Below are positions 16,347 through 25,687 of a stretch of DNA of 39,486 nucleotides, in pieces. Location of the stretch: assembly GCA_026126245.1 (NCBI GenBank), contig JAHCJT010000005.1, forward strand, positions 1-39,486. The letters run 5' to 3'. The position numbers and the translations under genes were made by a program. This DNA comes from Alphaproteobacteria bacterium (lineage in GTDB: Bacteria; Pseudomonadota; Alphaproteobacteria; Reyranellales; Reyranellaceae). Numbering within the stretch: the first letter of the stretch is position 1; each line of letters begins with the position of its first letter. The notes beneath the pieces are model-generated. The model made no database searches. It was not told the DNA's origin and was given only the letters and a program-made list of their open reading frames with translations.

Positions 16347-17324
16347 CTACTCGGGCTTCAGCAAGCCGGTCTTGGTCAGTTCGACAACGTTCGCTTCCTC
16401 GGCCTTCAGGTAGGCGGCGAAGGCCTCCGAGGTCGACGGCCTGACCTTGGCGCCAAGCTCGCCCAGACGCTGCCGTACGGTGGCGTCGTTCAGCGCCGCA
16501 ACGACCGCGGCATTGAGCGTCGTGACGATCGGTTTGGGCGTCTCCACCCGGGCGAACAGGCCGGCAGTGGTGCCGCCGTCGAATCCGGTCCCGCCCAGAT
16601 CCATCAGTGTCGGCACGTCAGGCAGCTCAGGCAGCCGCTCGAGGCTCAGCGCGACCAGTGGCCGTAGCTTGCCCGACTTGATGTGCGGCAGCGACGTGGT
16701 CAACTGATCGACATAGCAGTCGATCTGGCCGCCCATCAGGTCGACCAGACCCGGCCCGGAGCCCTTGTAGGGGATGATGTTGAAGCTGAGCTTTTCATTG
16801 AGCTGGATCCGCAGGATGCCGATGTGGTTCGTCGTGCCGTTGCCGGCGTGCCCGACGCTCACCGTGCCAGGCTTGGCCCTTGCCTCGGCCGCCACGGCAC
16901 GCCAGTCGGCAAAGCGGCTGCCGGCCCCGGTCACGACTACCATCGGCACGGTGGTCAGGAAGCTCAGCGGCACGAAAGCCGGAATCAGCGACGCCTTCCG
17001 CGCCATCAGCGGCCCGATATACAGCACGCTGAAACTGGCCATGACGACGGTGTAGCCGTCGGCCGGTGCGCTGGCAGCGACCTCGACGCCGACCAGGCCG
17101 CCGGCGCCGGGGCGATTGTCGATCACCACGCTCTGCCCGAGGTGACGCGACATCGGCTCGCCGACCAATCTTGCCGTCACGTCGTAGTTGCCGCCGGCGG
17201 CAAACGGCACGATCCAGCGCACTGGCTTGGACGGAAACGCCTGGGCTGTCGCGGGCACGCTGCGAGCCGACATCGCCAACGCCGCCAGGCCTGCACCAAG
17301 AAATCCACGCCGCTCGAAATCCAT
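16347..17324 (-). CDS. Bug-family tripartite tricarboxylate transporter receptor
   Basis: A 325-residue periplasmic receptor of the Bug/TctC family. The leader contains a twin-arginine motif (ERRGFLGAG, near residues 4-12) and ends at ATAQ near 28. The mature start FPSKPVRWIVPFAAGG and the segments VIDNRPGAGG, APADGYT and VPYKGSGPG-like IIPYKGSGPG are family signatures that line the carboxylate pocket. Start chosen at ATG 17324, 8 bp after GGAAGGG; an ATG two codons earlier is too close to that site. No TctA/TctB membrane genes are in the window, which is common for this expanded family. The ligand is unknown, probably a carboxylate or similar small molecule. Confidence 0.92.
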   Translation of the reverse strand: MDFERRGFLGAGLAALAMSARSVPATAQAFPSKPVRWIVPFAAGGNYDVTARLVGEPMSRHLGQSVVIDNRPGAGGLVGVEVAASAPADGYTVVMASFSVLYIGPLMARKASLIPAFVPLSFLTTVPMVVVTGAGSRFADWRAVAAEARAKPGTVSVGHAGNGTTNHIGILRIQLNEKLSFNIIPYKGSGPGLVDLMGGQIDCYVDQLTTSLPHIKSGKLRPLVALSLERLPELPDVPTLMDLGGTGFDGGTTAGLFARVETPKPIVTTLNAAVVAALNDATVRQRLGELGAKVRPSTSEAFAAYLKAEEANVVELTKTGLLKPE

Positions 17325-17435
17325 GATCATTTCCCTTCCTGCCTGAACCCCGGCCATTGCGCCCGTCCAGGCACAGGGTGCCCCGGGAGTCGGTGCGCCA
17401 GACCATCGGCACGACAAATCACAACACTCGTTTTC

Positions 17436-17448
17436 GTAACGAAGTTAC
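17436..17448. promoter_or_regulatory. GTAAC-N3-GTTAC inverted repeat upstream of Bug gene
   Basis: A perfect 5-bp inverted repeat with a 3-bp spacer lies in a locally AT-richer patch, 112 bp upstream of the Bug receptor start. Size and position fit an operator for a dimeric regulator. No regulator gene is adjacent, so support is limited to symmetry and location. Confidence 0.3.
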
Positions 17449-17624
17449 TTGGCGCAAACGCGCGCCGCGATGTCCGGGATCGGACACCGGCCGCCGTTCC
17501 CGCCCGGTCAGGGATGCGATTTCAGGCCATTGACCGGCGCAGCCGCCGCAGACCAACGCGCGGCGCGCGGCCGGTGTCGCGCTGACGACCCATGCCGGCG
17601 CACGGCATCGCTAGCCAAGAAGAA

Positions 17625-17649
17625 GCCCGCCTCGGCGAGCCGGGCGGGC
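17625..17649. other. strong GC hairpin, possible terminator or small-RNA end
   Basis: GCCCGCC (17625-17631) pairs with GGCGGGC (17643-17649); CGG/CCG extends the stem past a single bulged T, closing on a CGAG tetraloop. It is preceded by AAGAA, as in many GC-rich intrinsic terminators, but no annotated gene ends nearby on either strand. It could mark the end of an unrecognised small RNA. Confidence 0.35.
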
Positions 17650-17879
17650 CAGTTACGTCAACTGAGGGGAACACGCTACCTATGATGGAGTACCGTCTCG
17701 CCGGCAACGGCGAATTTGTATCGCGTGTTTCGCGATGGCCGCCTCGGTCATCCATCGACCGGCTGTGCACCCCGGCCTGCTTCGACCGACTTACCGGCGC
17801 GCGCAGCTTGCACGCTACGCACCGATCGCGGCGCCGCCAGCACGGGGCCGCGTGGTCGCCACGCACTGCGTCCGCGCTG

Positions 17880-17891
17880 TGAAGCGCTTCA
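17880..17891. promoter_or_regulatory. 12-bp palindrome upstream of small secreted peptide gene
   Basis: TGAAGCGCTTCA is a perfect palindrome with a central GCGC, the form of many LacI-family operators. It lies 84 bp upstream of the ATG at 17975. No LacI-family gene is in the window, so this is only a candidate site. Confidence 0.3.
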
Positions 17892-17974
17892 TACCTTCGG
17901 CGGCAAGCCACCTGTACACACAAACCCATGAGCACGGCGATAGTCGCCGATGCGCAGCCAAACGGGAGAGTGTC

Positions 17975-18112
17975 ATGAAGAAGGTTTTCCTTGCCCTGGT
18001 TGTCGCCGCCGGTCTGGGCACTGTCGGCATCTCGATCGCCACCGCGTTCTCGCCGGCCTCCGCGGCCTGCCACAACCAGCGCACCAGCCGCTTCTACAAC
18101 GGCGTGTGCTAG
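17975..18112 (+). CDS. 45-residue secreted peptide with Cys-bounded tail
   Basis: A very short gene supported by its layout: GGGAGA 8 bp before ATG 17975, a textbook signal peptide (MKKVFLALVVAAGLG core, ending SPASA near residue 30), and a strong hairpin 30 bp after the stop. The predicted mature peptide is only about 15 residues, with a Cys at its second position and another as its last residue, and a basic/aromatic middle (NQRTSRFYNG). A disulfide would close it into a ring. I know no family for it. Alternatives are a leader-like regulatory ORF or a degenerate remnant of a longer secreted protein. Confidence 0.6.
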   Translation: MKKVFLALVVAAGLGTVGISIATAFSPASAACHNQRTSRFYNGVC

Positions 18113-18141
18113 GCCATCGGCCGACGCACGATCTCTGAACC

Positions 18142-18172
18142 GGGGAGCGGCCCCTACCAGGGGCCGCTCCCC
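18142..18172. terminator. perfect 13-bp hairpin between convergent genes
   Basis: GGGGAGCGGCCCC at 18142-18154 and its exact complement at 18160-18172 enclose a TACCA loop. It sits between the stop of the 45-codon gene and the stop of the leftward secreted-protein gene, 30 bp from each. Very stable and symmetrical, so it could end transcription from both sides, although no T-tract follows. Confidence 0.7.
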
Positions 18173-18202
18173 AACAACCCGCCGGAAGCGCGTTGCGGCT
18201 GC

Positions 18203-19261
18203 CTAGCGGGGCGTGTTGACGAAGCAGCGGTAGTAGGTGGCGCGCTGTCGCCGTGCGGCGGCACAGGCATCGACCCGACGCAGATCGGCCAGGCTGGCGT
18301 AGTGCATATAGGGATGGATGGCGTAGCGCGAGCCGGACGGGTAACGCCCAAGCCGGTCGATCTTGCCCTTGGCGCCGGGATCGGCGTCGACAATCGCGTC
18401 AAGCAAGGTGTCGCCCTTGATGAAATTTTCGGGCAACTGGTCGAACGGGCCATCAAAATACGTATTGAGCTCGCCATTGCGCGCGAAGACACCAATCAGG
18501 ATTTTGCGGTCCAGCATGTGATCGCGATAGAACGCGAAGCTCGTGCGGCGACCAACCAGGATCCGGCTGGCGCCCTTCATGGCATCGAACTTCTCGATCG
18601 GCGTCTCAGTCTCGTCGAGCAGGTAGAGGAACGCCTTGGCCGTCCGGTTGTAGGCCAGGAAGAACCGCATGGCCGCCTCGTCGTAGATCGGCCCGATGAT
18701 GGTCTCGTCGGCGCCGGTCAAGCCAGACGGCGGCTTCACGCTGGACATGTCGTTCAGCTCGAACACGACGCTGCGATCGCGGTAGGTGACGCGATAGACC
18801 AGTTCCTGCAGGCGCTCGACCTGGAAGCCGTCAGCCGCACCCAGCACCTCATAGTAGGTGGGACCGTCCTGCTTCCACTCCGCCAGTTCTTCGGTGTAGG
18901 CGAAACGAATCTTGCCGTTGTCGCGGTCCAGGGGATCGAGCCGGAAATTCCCCATGTATGTCACGCCGTCGTGGACGAAGCGGAAATAGTAGTAATTCTC
19001 AGTGGGGTAGACTCTTACCCGCTCATTCAGCGCCGCAAAGACGAAGGCAGCGACCTCCGCCGGACGGTCGATGGCGAGCGCATACGTCCGGCCAAGCTCG
19101 GCGATCATGCCCTCGACGGTCTGCAGCCGCGCCGGCGCGGCAGGCTGCGCCGACAGCGGCATACCACTTGCCAGGGCCAAGACGAGGCAGACAAGCATGC
19201 CAGCGGCGACACATCCGGCCGACCGGCAAGCCCTGCCGGCGAGGGTCCTGAGGCACGCCAT
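18203..19261 (-). CDS. secreted protein of unknown function
   Basis: A 352-residue protein. The N-terminus has basic residues then a hydrophobic core (AAGMLVCLVLALASGMPLSAQ) ending near residue 38, a signal peptide. The mature part is a mixed alpha/beta sequence with many aromatic strands (NYYYFRFVHDGVTYMGNFRLD; the motif is near 80-100) and no motif I recognise. Two Cys near the C-terminus (DACAAAR, YYRCFVN) may pair. Start ATG 19261 has GGAGA 7 bp upstream; the frame runs on to 19486, but those residues would precede the signal peptide. It stands alone between a hairpin and a divergent oxidoreductase gene. Function unknown; a periplasmic location is predicted. Confidence 0.8.
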   Translation of the reverse strand: MACLRTLAGRACRSAGCVAAGMLVCLVLALASGMPLSAQPAAPARLQTVEGMIAELGRTYALAIDRPAEVAAFVFAALNERVRVYPTENYYYFRFVHDGVTYMGNFRLDPLDRDNGKIRFAYTEELAEWKQDGPTYYEVLGAADGFQVERLQELVYRVTYRDRSVVFELNDMSSVKPPSGLTGADETIIGPIYDEAAMRFFLAYNRTAKAFLYLLDETETPIEKFDAMKGASRILVGRRTSFAFYRDHMLDRKILIGVFARNGELNTYFDGPFDQLPENFIKGDTLLDAIVDADPGAKGKIDRLGRYPSGSRYAIHPYMHYASLADLRRVDACAAARRQRATYYRCFVNTPR

Positions 19262-19560
19262 CTTGGGTCTCCGTCCCGCCGCACCGTGCATGCCGCCACG
19301 ACGCCGGCGGCCTAAAAAGGAACCGTGCGGCGGCCGGCCAGCGTCGCGGCAACGCGAGCTTAGCATGCGACACATTCGCTCCAAGGCCGTGGATCGCGCG
19401 ACGCCGGACAACCCCGGTGACGGCGACGCATCCTCGGCACGGGCAAACCGTCCATATCGGCGCAAATCGGCCATGCGGCGTGCCAATCCATGCCTAGGCT
19501 GGGCGCCGCGACCGCGCTAGGCTGGCCATCGACACAGCGCACCCGTGCAGGAGAGCCTCC

Positions 19561-20844
19561 GTGAAACGTCTGCAGTTCGGCGCCTTCCTGGCGCCCCATC
19601 ACCCGGTCGGTGAGCATCCGACATTGCTAATGCAGCGCGACCTGAATTTGGTCGCCCACCTCGACCGGCTTGGCTACGACGAATTCTGGTGCGGCGAGCA
19701 TCACTCGTCGGGCTGGGAGACGATCGGTTCGCCGGAAATGTTCCTGGCGGTGGCTGGCGAGCGGACCAAGCGCATCAAGCTGGGGACCGGCGTGGTGTCG
19801 CTGCCGTATCACCATCCGTTCAACGTGGCACAGCGCATCGTGCAACTCGACCACCTGACTGGCGGCCGGGTGTTGTTCGGCACCGGCCCCGGTGCGCTGC
19901 CGTCGGATGCGCGCACCTTCGGCATCGATCAGGTGCTGCTGCGCGACCGCCAGGACGAGGCCTTGGGCGTCATCGTGCGCCTGCTGGACGGCGAGCGATT
20001 CTCCGCCAGGACGGATTGGTTCCAGCTCAACGACGCGCAGCTCCAGATCCTGCCGCTGCAGGAGAAACTGCCGATGGCTGCCGCCTCCTCGATCAGCCCG
20101 TCCGGCATGCAGCTGGCCGGCAAGTACGGCATGGGCGTGCTGTCGATCGCCTCGACCTCGGTCGAAGGCCTGCAGGCGCTGCCGGTCCAGTGGAGCTTCG
20201 CCGAGGAGTCGGCCAAGAAGCACGGCAAGACGGTCGACCGGCGCAATTGGCGGGTCCTGCTGTCCTGGCACCTCGCCGAATCCAAGAAACAGGCCCGTCA
20301 GGAGGCAGTCGACGGGCTGTGGTGGTGGCACAACGAGTACCGGGTGCGGGTGCTCGGGCAGCTCGGCGCCACGCCCGTCGAGGATCGATGGGAGCTGCTC
20401 GACCAGGTCAGCGGCGCGGCCGGCAGCGGCGTCGGTGCATCGGTCATCGGTACACCCGACGAACTGGTCAAGACCATCCGCCACCTGCAGGAAATCACCG
20501 GCGGCTTCGGGGTCGTGCTGGGCTTCGCGCATGATTGGGCAAACTACGAGGCGACGCTCAGGTCGTGGGAGCTGTTCGCGCGCTACGTCATCCCCGAGCT
20601 GAACGGCTATACCACCAACCTCAAGGCTTCGGCCGAGTTCCTGGCGCAGCACAAGCCGGAACTGATGGCAGGTCGCGCCGAGTCGATTCGCGCTACCGTC
20701 AAGGGCAACGAGAAGGCGCAGGCGGCGCTGGCCATCACCATGGCCCAGATGGCGGCCGCGCCGCAGGGCGGCGGCTGGCGGCCGGGTGCGGTGCCGATGC
20801 CCGAGACGGAGAAGGAAAAGGAGAAGGCGGGTTCGGCCGACTAG
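19561..20844 (+). CDS. LLM-class (luciferase-like) flavin-dependent monooxygenase
   Basis: A 427-residue bacterial-luciferase-fold protein. The N-terminus (HHPVGEHPTLLMQRDLNLV, FWCGEHHSSGWE near 41-52) and the strand KLGTGVVSLPYHHPFNVAQRI are typical of the limonene 1,2-monooxygenase-like subgroup of flavin-dependent, reductase-coupled monooxygenases; GGRVLFGTGPGALPSD follows. The last 40 residues, ending in a run of Glu-Lys, are low-complexity and charged. GTG start with AGGAGAG 6 bp upstream. The true substrate cannot be inferred. No flavin reductase is in the window. A hairpin lies after the stop, so it is probably monocistronic, next to a Bug receptor gene that might import a related compound. 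Confidence 0.92.
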   Translation: MKRLQFGAFLAPHHPVGEHPTLLMQRDLNLVAHLDRLGYDEFWCGEHHSSGWETIGSPEMFLAVAGERTKRIKLGTGVVSLPYHHPFNVAQRIVQLDHLTGGRVLFGTGPGALPSDARTFGIDQVLLRDRQDEALGVIVRLLDGERFSARTDWFQLNDAQLQILPLQEKLPMAAASSISPSGMQLAGKYGMGVLSIASTSVEGLQALPVQWSFAEESAKKHGKTVDRRNWRVLLSWHLAESKKQARQEAVDGLWWWHNEYRVRVLGQLGATPVEDRWELLDQVSGAAGSGVGASVIGTPDELVKTIRHLQEITGGFGVVLGFAHDWANYEATLRSWELFARYVIPELNGYTTNLKASAEFLAQHKPELMAGRAESIRATVKGNEKAQAALAITMAQMAAAPQGGGWRPGAVPMPETEKEKEKAGSAD

Positions 20845-20876
20845 GCGTCGGACCGCCGGCCGCGCACAATCGCCTT

Positions 20877-20904
20877 GAGCGGCGAGAGCCGGGGCTCGCC
20901 GCTC
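20877..20904 (+). terminator. hairpin after monooxygenase gene
   Basis: A perfect 10-bp inverted repeat, GAGCGGCGAG (20877-20886) and CTCGCCGCTC (20895-20904), with an 8-nt loop, lies 32 bp after the monooxygenase stop and 48 bp before the next start. No T-tract is present. Likely terminator or attenuator between the two genes. Confidence 0.5.
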
Positions 20905-20952
20905 GGCCGCAGCAACAAACAAGCAACTCCGGCGGAACGGGGGAGGGATGCC

Positions 20953-21924
20953 ATGGGGTTGATCGCGAGATTGGGCCTGGTGCTCGGCGTTGCCGCCGCC
21001 TCATTGGCGGCGCCGGCGGCGGCAGAGGAGTACCCGTCCCGTCCGGTGAAGATCGTCGTGCCTTTCGGGCCGGGCGGACCGGCCGATGTCTATGCCCGCG
21101 TACTGGGTCAGCACCTGTCGGAGGCGTTGAACCAGCAGTTCGTCATCGACAACCGGCCGGGCGCCGGCGCGGTGATCGGCACCGACATCGTCGCCAAGGC
21201 ACCGGCCGACGGATACACGCTGCTGATGATGTCGAACACCCACACCACCAACGAGACGCTGCTGAAGAACAAGCCGTATCAGCTGATGAAGGATCTCGTG
21301 CCGGTCGCGCCCGTCAACTCGTCGGACCTCGTGCTGGTGGTACATCCCTCGGTCGAGGCCAAGACCCTGGCGGCGCTGATCGCCCTGGCCAAGGCGAATC
21401 CCGGCAAGTTGACGTACGCTTCTTCTGGTCCGGGTACGCCGTACCACATGGCTGGCGAACTCTTCAAAGCCATGAGCGGTACCGACATCCTGCATGTCCC
21501 GCATCGCGGCAGCGGCGAGGCGCGCAACAGCGTCATGGGCGGGCATGTCCAGATGATGATCGATGCGGTGACCGCGATGTCGGGCAACGTTTCCGCCGGT
21601 CAGGTGCGGGCGCTAGCGACGACCGGCACCGCGCGCTCGTCCGTCCTGCCCGATGTGCCGACCGTCGCCGAAGCCGGCGTGCCAGGCTACGAGGCAACGA
21701 TCTGGCTCGGCGTCATGGCACCAGCCGGCACGCCGCCCGCCATCGTGGAGAAACTGAACGCCGAAATTGGCAAGATCATCGCACGCCCCGAGATCAGGCA
21801 GGCTTGGGCCAAGCAAGGCGCCGTCCCCATGACCATGGCGCCCGCGGCGTTCGACTCGTTCCTGCGTCGCGACATCGAGAAGTGGGCCAAGGTCATCGCG
21901 ACGGCGGGGATCAAGGCGCAATAG
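20953..21924 (+). CDS. Bug-family tripartite tricarboxylate transporter receptor
   Basis: A 323-residue periplasmic receptor. The leader (hydrophobic LGLVLGVAAASLAAPAAA) is cut near residue 24, and the mature protein starts EEYPSRPVKIVVPFGPGG, a family signature. FVIDNRPGAGAVIG, KAPADGYTLLMM and HVPHRGSGEA are the expected pocket-lining segments, and a C-terminal LRRDIEKWAKVI helix matches the family ending. ATG 20953 follows a GGGGGAGGG ribosome-binding sequence; the frame opens at 20875 but runs through the hairpin above. Lacks membrane partners in the window, as does the other Bug gene 3.6 kb away. Ligand unknown. Confidence 0.93.
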   Translation: MGLIARLGLVLGVAAASLAAPAAAEEYPSRPVKIVVPFGPGGPADVYARVLGQHLSEALNQQFVIDNRPGAGAVIGTDIVAKAPADGYTLLMMSNTHTTNETLLKNKPYQLMKDLVPVAPVNSSDLVLVVHPSVEAKTLAALIALAKANPGKLTYASSGPGTPYHMAGELFKAMSGTDILHVPHRGSGEARNSVMGGHVQMMIDAVTAMSGNVSAGQVRALATTGTARSSVLPDVPTVAEAGVPGYEATIWLGVMAPAGTPPAIVEKLNAEIGKIIARPEIRQAWAKQGAVPMTMAPAAFDSFLRRDIEKWAKVIATAGIKAQ

Positions 21925-22015
21925 GCATGACCGGCGGCGCACCGGCCCGCGAGCAGAAGCCGCGCCTGCCGATAGCCTGCGACCACCTGTCGTGCGGCGT
22001 CGCGAAAGCGTGTGC

Positions 22016-22705
22016 ATGACGGCGGTTCGGATTCTGAGCGGCGGCGCAGCCCAGGGGCTGGTCGAAGCCGTCAGGCCCGCGTTCGAAGCCGAGACCGGGT
22101 GCACGATTGACGGCACGTTCGGCGCCGTGGGCGCCATGCGCGCCCGGCTGATCGCCGGCGATGCCGCTGACGTCGTGATCCTTACACAGGCGTTGATCGC
22201 GGCGCTGGCCAGCGCCGGCCATGTCGTGGGCGCTTCGGCGGTCAATGTCGGCAGCGTGCAAACGGCGGTGGCGGCCCGGCAGGGCGACCCCGCGCCGCCG
22301 ATCGGCGACGCTGCCGCATTGCGCCAAGCCTTGCTGGGCGCCGATGCAATCTACATGCCCGACCCGCAGCAGGCTACCGCCGGCATCCACTTCGCCAAGG
22401 TGATGCGCGATCTGGGTGTCTGGCAGGACGTGGTCGGCAGGCTGCAGACATTTTCCAACGGCGCCACGGCGATGCGCGAACTGGCCGGCTCGCGCTACCG
22501 CCGCCCGCTGGGCTGCACCCAGGCCACCGAAATCATCGCCACGCCGGGCGTTACCGTGATAGCGCCATTGCCGCCGGGCTGCGCGCTGGCGACGGTCTAT
22601 ACTGCCGCCCTTACGCCCTCGGCGGCATCGACCGCCAGCCGGCTGATCGCCCTGCTGACGGACCCCGCCGGCCGCGACACTCGTCGCCAGGCCGGTTTCG
22701 ACTGA
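22016..22705 (+). CDS. ModA-like periplasmic-binding-fold protein without a signal peptide
   Basis: A 229-residue type II solute-binding fold similar to the molybdate receptor family: LSGGAAQGLVEAV at the N-terminus, FGAVGAMRARLIAGDAADVVILT (about 35-60), and a second lobe with ATAGIHFAKVM and GCTQATEII. Ligand Ser residues of ModA are not all evident. No hydrophobic leader precedes residue 1, and the open frame extends only eight more residues upstream, also without one. So it is probably cytoplasmic, which is unusual for this fold. No strong ribosome-binding site is visible. It follows the Bug gene by 91 bp and ends 12 bp from the convergent PEP carboxylase gene. Alternative: a regulator-like ligand sensor. 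Confidence 0.8.
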   Translation: MTAVRILSGGAAQGLVEAVRPAFEAETGCTIDGTFGAVGAMRARLIAGDAADVVILTQALIAALASAGHVVGASAVNVGSVQTAVAARQGDPAPPIGDAAALRQALLGADAIYMPDPQQATAGIHFAKVMRDLGVWQDVVGRLQTFSNGATAMRELAGSRYRRPLGCTQATEIIATPGVTVIAPLPPGCALATVYTAALTPSAASTASRLIALLTDPAGRDTRRQAGFD

Positions 22706-22717
22706 CCGGTCGAGGCG

Positions 22718-25507
22718 CTAGCCGCTGTTGCGCAAACCGGCGGCAATGCCGTTGATGCTCAAGTGGATTGCCTGGACGACGTCGGGATCGATGTCGCCGG
22801 CCCGGTGGCGCCGCAGCAGCTCGATCTGCACGTGGTGCAGCGGATCGATATAGGGAAACCGGTTGCGGATCGAGCGCGCCAGCAGCGGGTTTCGCTCCAG
22901 CAGGCTGCGCTGCCCGGTGATCGCCAGCACCGCCTCGATCGCCAACTCCCATTCGTGGCGTAGCCGGTCGAAGATCGAGCGGCGCAGCCCGGCGTCGGCC
23001 ACCAGCTCGGCGTAGCGCGACGCGATGGCGATATCGCTCTTGGCCAGCACCATGTCCATGTTGGAGAGAATGGTGCGAAAGAACGGCCAGTCGCGATGCA
23101 TGGCCCGCAAGGTCGCCATCCTCTCGTCCTGCCGGCCATCGGTCCAGGCCTTCACGGCGGTGCCGAAGCCATACCAGCCCGGCAGCATCAGCCGGCATTG
23201 TGCCCAGCTGAACACCCACGGGATGGCGCGCAGATCCTCGATCCGCGACCGGCGCGAGCGCGACGCCGGCCGGCTGCCGATATTGAGGTTGGCAATCTCG
23301 CCCAGCACGGTGGAGTCGCGGAAATACCGCTCGAAACCCTCGGTCTCGTAGACCAGGCTGCGATAGGCGGTAAACGCGTGTGCCGACAGCTCTTCCATGA
23401 TGGCGAGATACGCCGCCGGCGGCTCCGGCCGGTCGCCATCCAGCAGCGTCGCCTCCAGCGTGGCGGCGGCAAGGGTTTCGAGATTTCGGCGCCCGACATC
23501 GGCGTTGGAGTACTTGCCGGCGATCACCTCGCCCTGCTCCGTGATCCGGATGGCTCCCTGCATCGCGCCCTTCGGCTGCGCCAGGATCGCCTCGTAGCTC
23601 GGCCCGCCGCCACGGCCGACCGAGCCGCCGCGGCCATGGAATAGGCGCAGCGCCACGCCGTGACGGTGAAAGACGTCGATCAGCGCCAGCTCGGCCTTGT
23701 ACAGCTCCCAGTTCGACGTCAGATAGCCGCCGTCCTTGTTGCTGTCGGAATAGCCCAGCATGACTTCCTGGACGCGGCCCCTGGACTCCAACAACCGACG
23801 ATAGACGGGCAGGTCGAAAAGGGCGTCCATCACCGGCCCGCTGCGCCGCAGATCGGCAATCGTCTCGAACAGCGGCACGATGTCGACGTCCAGATGGGCC
23901 TCGCGGAGCCGCAGCAGGCCCACCTCCTTCAGCAGCAGCGCCACCTCCAGGACGTCGGAGACGCCATCGGCCTTGGAGATCACGTAGTGCGGCACCGCGG
24001 CCCGCCCATAGCGGCGATGGCCGTCCGCTGCGGTGCGCAGGATGGCCAGTTCCGAAGTGGTCTCGTCGGAGTAGACGAGATGCGGCGACACCAGCGGCCG
24101 CGGACTTTCAAGCTCACGGGCCAGCAGCAACACCTTGTCGGCCTCGCTCAATGCCGTGTAGCCGGTCACCACACCGGCTGCCGTCATCAGTTCCGCAACG
24201 GCACGCTCATGAACGTCGGCGTTCTGACGCAGATCCAGCGGCGCCAGGTGCAATCCGAAGACGTCGACCGCGCGGCGCAGCTGCCGCAGTCGGCCACGCG
24301 CCAGTCCGGCCGATCCGTTGGCCACCAGCGAATCGTACAGCGCATCCAGGTCGGCGCGCAGTTCCGTCGCCGCCTTGTAGGCCGGTGCGTCGCCGACCGG
24401 CCGGTGCGGCAGCTCCACGTGGTCGAGCGCCCGGACGGTCGCCGCCAGCCTGGCGTAAATTCCCGCAATGGCGCGGCGATAGGGTTCGTCCTGACGCTCG
24501 GGCGCACGGTCCGGTGATCGCTCGACAAGGGCACGAACTGCATCGGAGATGCCCACCATGCGGCCATCCAACGACAGCTCGCCGCCGAGATTGTGCAGTT
24601 CCTCGAAATAGAAGCCGAGCGCGCGCTGGCTTTGCATGGCCAGCGCCTGGCGCAGCACGTCGGCGGTGACGTACGGGTTGCCGTCCCTGTCGCCGCCGAT
24701 CCAGCTGCCCATGGTCAGAAAGGACGACACGTGGATCGCATGCCATGACGGATCGACGGCGCCGAGCTGGTCCTCCAGATCGGCGTAGAAATGCGGCAAC
24801 TCGCGCAGGAACGTGTGGTCGTAATAGGCGAGACCGTTGGCGACCTCGTCGATGACCCGCAGCCGCGTCCGCCGCAGAATGCTGGTCTGCCACAAGGTCA
24901 GCACCGCGCGGCGCAGTGCCTTGCGATTGGCCGACAGCTCCTCGGGGGTGAACTGGATGCGGTCGCGCTCGTCCAGCAGGCGGGCGATCTCCATCTCGCG
25001 GTCGATCGAGCTCTTGCGCCGTACCTCCGTCGGATGCGCCGTCAGGACCGCGCAGCAGAGCGCGCCGTCGAAGAACGCCTGCAGCGTGTCGCGGTCGATT
25101 CCCGCCTTTCGCGCGCGGTCCAGCGCATACTGTATGGTTCCCGGTCGCGGCGCGGCGTTGGCCAGCGCGTAGGCCCGGCTGCGGCGGATGTGGTGCTGGT
25201 CTTCGGCGATGTTGGCGAGATGCGAAAAGTACCCGAACGCCCGGATGATGCGGATGGCTTGACCGGTTGGCAGGCCACTCAGGATATCCTGCAGATCCTG
25301 GCGCGCAGCCTCGGCGGCGTCGCGATGAAACTGTACGGCCGTGCGGCGAATGCGCTCGACCAGCTCAAAAACCGCATCGCCTTCCTGAGCCCGGATCGTG
25401 TCACCGAGGATGCGGCCCAGCAGCCTGATGTCGTAGCGAAGCGGGATGTCCTTCTCGGGGACATCGGCTGGCTCCTCGGCAACGTTGTGCGGATCGCTGT
25501 AATCCAT
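22718..25507 (-). CDS. ppc: phosphoenolpyruvate carboxylase
   Basis: A 929-residue enzyme, full length, that carboxylates PEP with bicarbonate to oxaloacetate and replenishes the TCA cycle. The catalytic His is in [11 protein letters not shown] near residue 153, the second signature [16 protein letters not shown] lies around 580, and the Gly-rich loop [16 protein letters not shown] follows near 615. The C-terminus ends NSG where the family usually ends NTG, a conservative change. Start ATG 25507 lies downstream of a GGGGAGGG sequence; the frame extends to 25576 without homology. It is a single transcription unit with no obvious partner, converging on the ModA-like gene. Confidence 0.97.
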   Translation of the reverse strand: MDYSDPHNVAEEPADVPEKDIPLRYDIRLLGRILGDTIRAQEGDAVFELVERIRRTAVQFHRDAAEAARQDLQDILSGLPTGQAIRIIRAFGYFSHLANIAEDQHHIRRSRAYALANAAPRPGTIQYALDRARKAGIDRDTLQAFFDGALCCAVLTAHPTEVRRKSSIDREMEIARLLDERDRIQFTPEELSANRKALRRAVLTLWQTSILRRTRLRVIDEVANGLAYYDHTFLRELPHFYADLEDQLGAVDPSWHAIHVSSFLTMGSWIGGDRDGNPYVTADVLRQALAMQSQRALGFYFEELHNLGGELSLDGRMVGISDAVRALVERSPDRAPERQDEPYRRAIAGIYARLAATVRALDHVELPHRPVGDAPAYKAATELRADLDALYDSLVANGSAGLARGRLRQLRRAVDVFGLHLAPLDLRQNADVHERAVAELMTAAGVVTGYTALSEADKVLLLARELESPRPLVSPHLVYSDETTSELAILRTAADGHRRYGRAAVPHYVISKADGVSDVLEVALLLKEVGLLRLREAHLDVDIVPLFETIADLRRSGPVMDALFDLPVYRRLLESRGRVQEVMLGYSDSNKDGGYLTSNWELYKAELALIDVFHRHGVALRLFHGRGGSVGRGGGPSYEAILAQPKGAMQGAIRITEQGEVIAGKYSNADVGRRNLETLAAATLEATLLDGDRPEPPAAYLAIMEELSAHAFTAYRSLVYETEGFERYFRDSTVLGEIANLNIGSRPASRSRRSRIEDLRAIPWVFSWAQCRLMLPGWYGFGTAVKAWTDGRQDERMATLRAMHRDWPFFRTILSNMDMVLAKSDIAIASRYAELVADAGLRRSIFDRLRHEWELAIEAVLAITGQRSLLERNPLLARSIRNRFPYIDPLHHVQIELLRRHRAGDIDPDVVQAIHLSINGIAAGLRNSG

Positions 25508-25687
25508 GGCTGAGGGACCCTCCCCAAAGCCGGCCGCACGCCGCACCCACCGCGCGGCTTGCGTACTTCCGCACACAGCTTACCGCCGATCGTCGAACGC
25601 AAACCAGCGTGCCTTTGTGCCGCGTTGCTGCGATTGCTGCCGCTTTTTCAGGCAGGCATCGCCGGTTCAGTCGCATTCGCCGACAAA

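Larger units (their letters stand above)
17325..17974. other. 650-bp intergenic region with several inverted repeats
   Basis: Lies between the divergent Bug receptor gene and the 45-codon gene. No open frame here has a leader, domain or convincing ribosome-binding site. Three symmetrical elements are listed separately (17436, 17625, 17880). Their number in a gene-free region suggests regulatory DNA or an unannotated small RNA, but I see no decisive promoter. Confidence 0.45.

Noticed and set aside
17668-17697. GGAAC followed by CGTC, like an EcfG general-stress promoter
   Set aside because: The spacing is 21 bp, while the expected spacing is 16-17 bp.
22718-22726. PEP carboxylase ending Asn-Ser-Gly instead of Asn-Thr-Gly
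   Set aside because: Conservative change at the C-terminus; not enough to suggest altered function.
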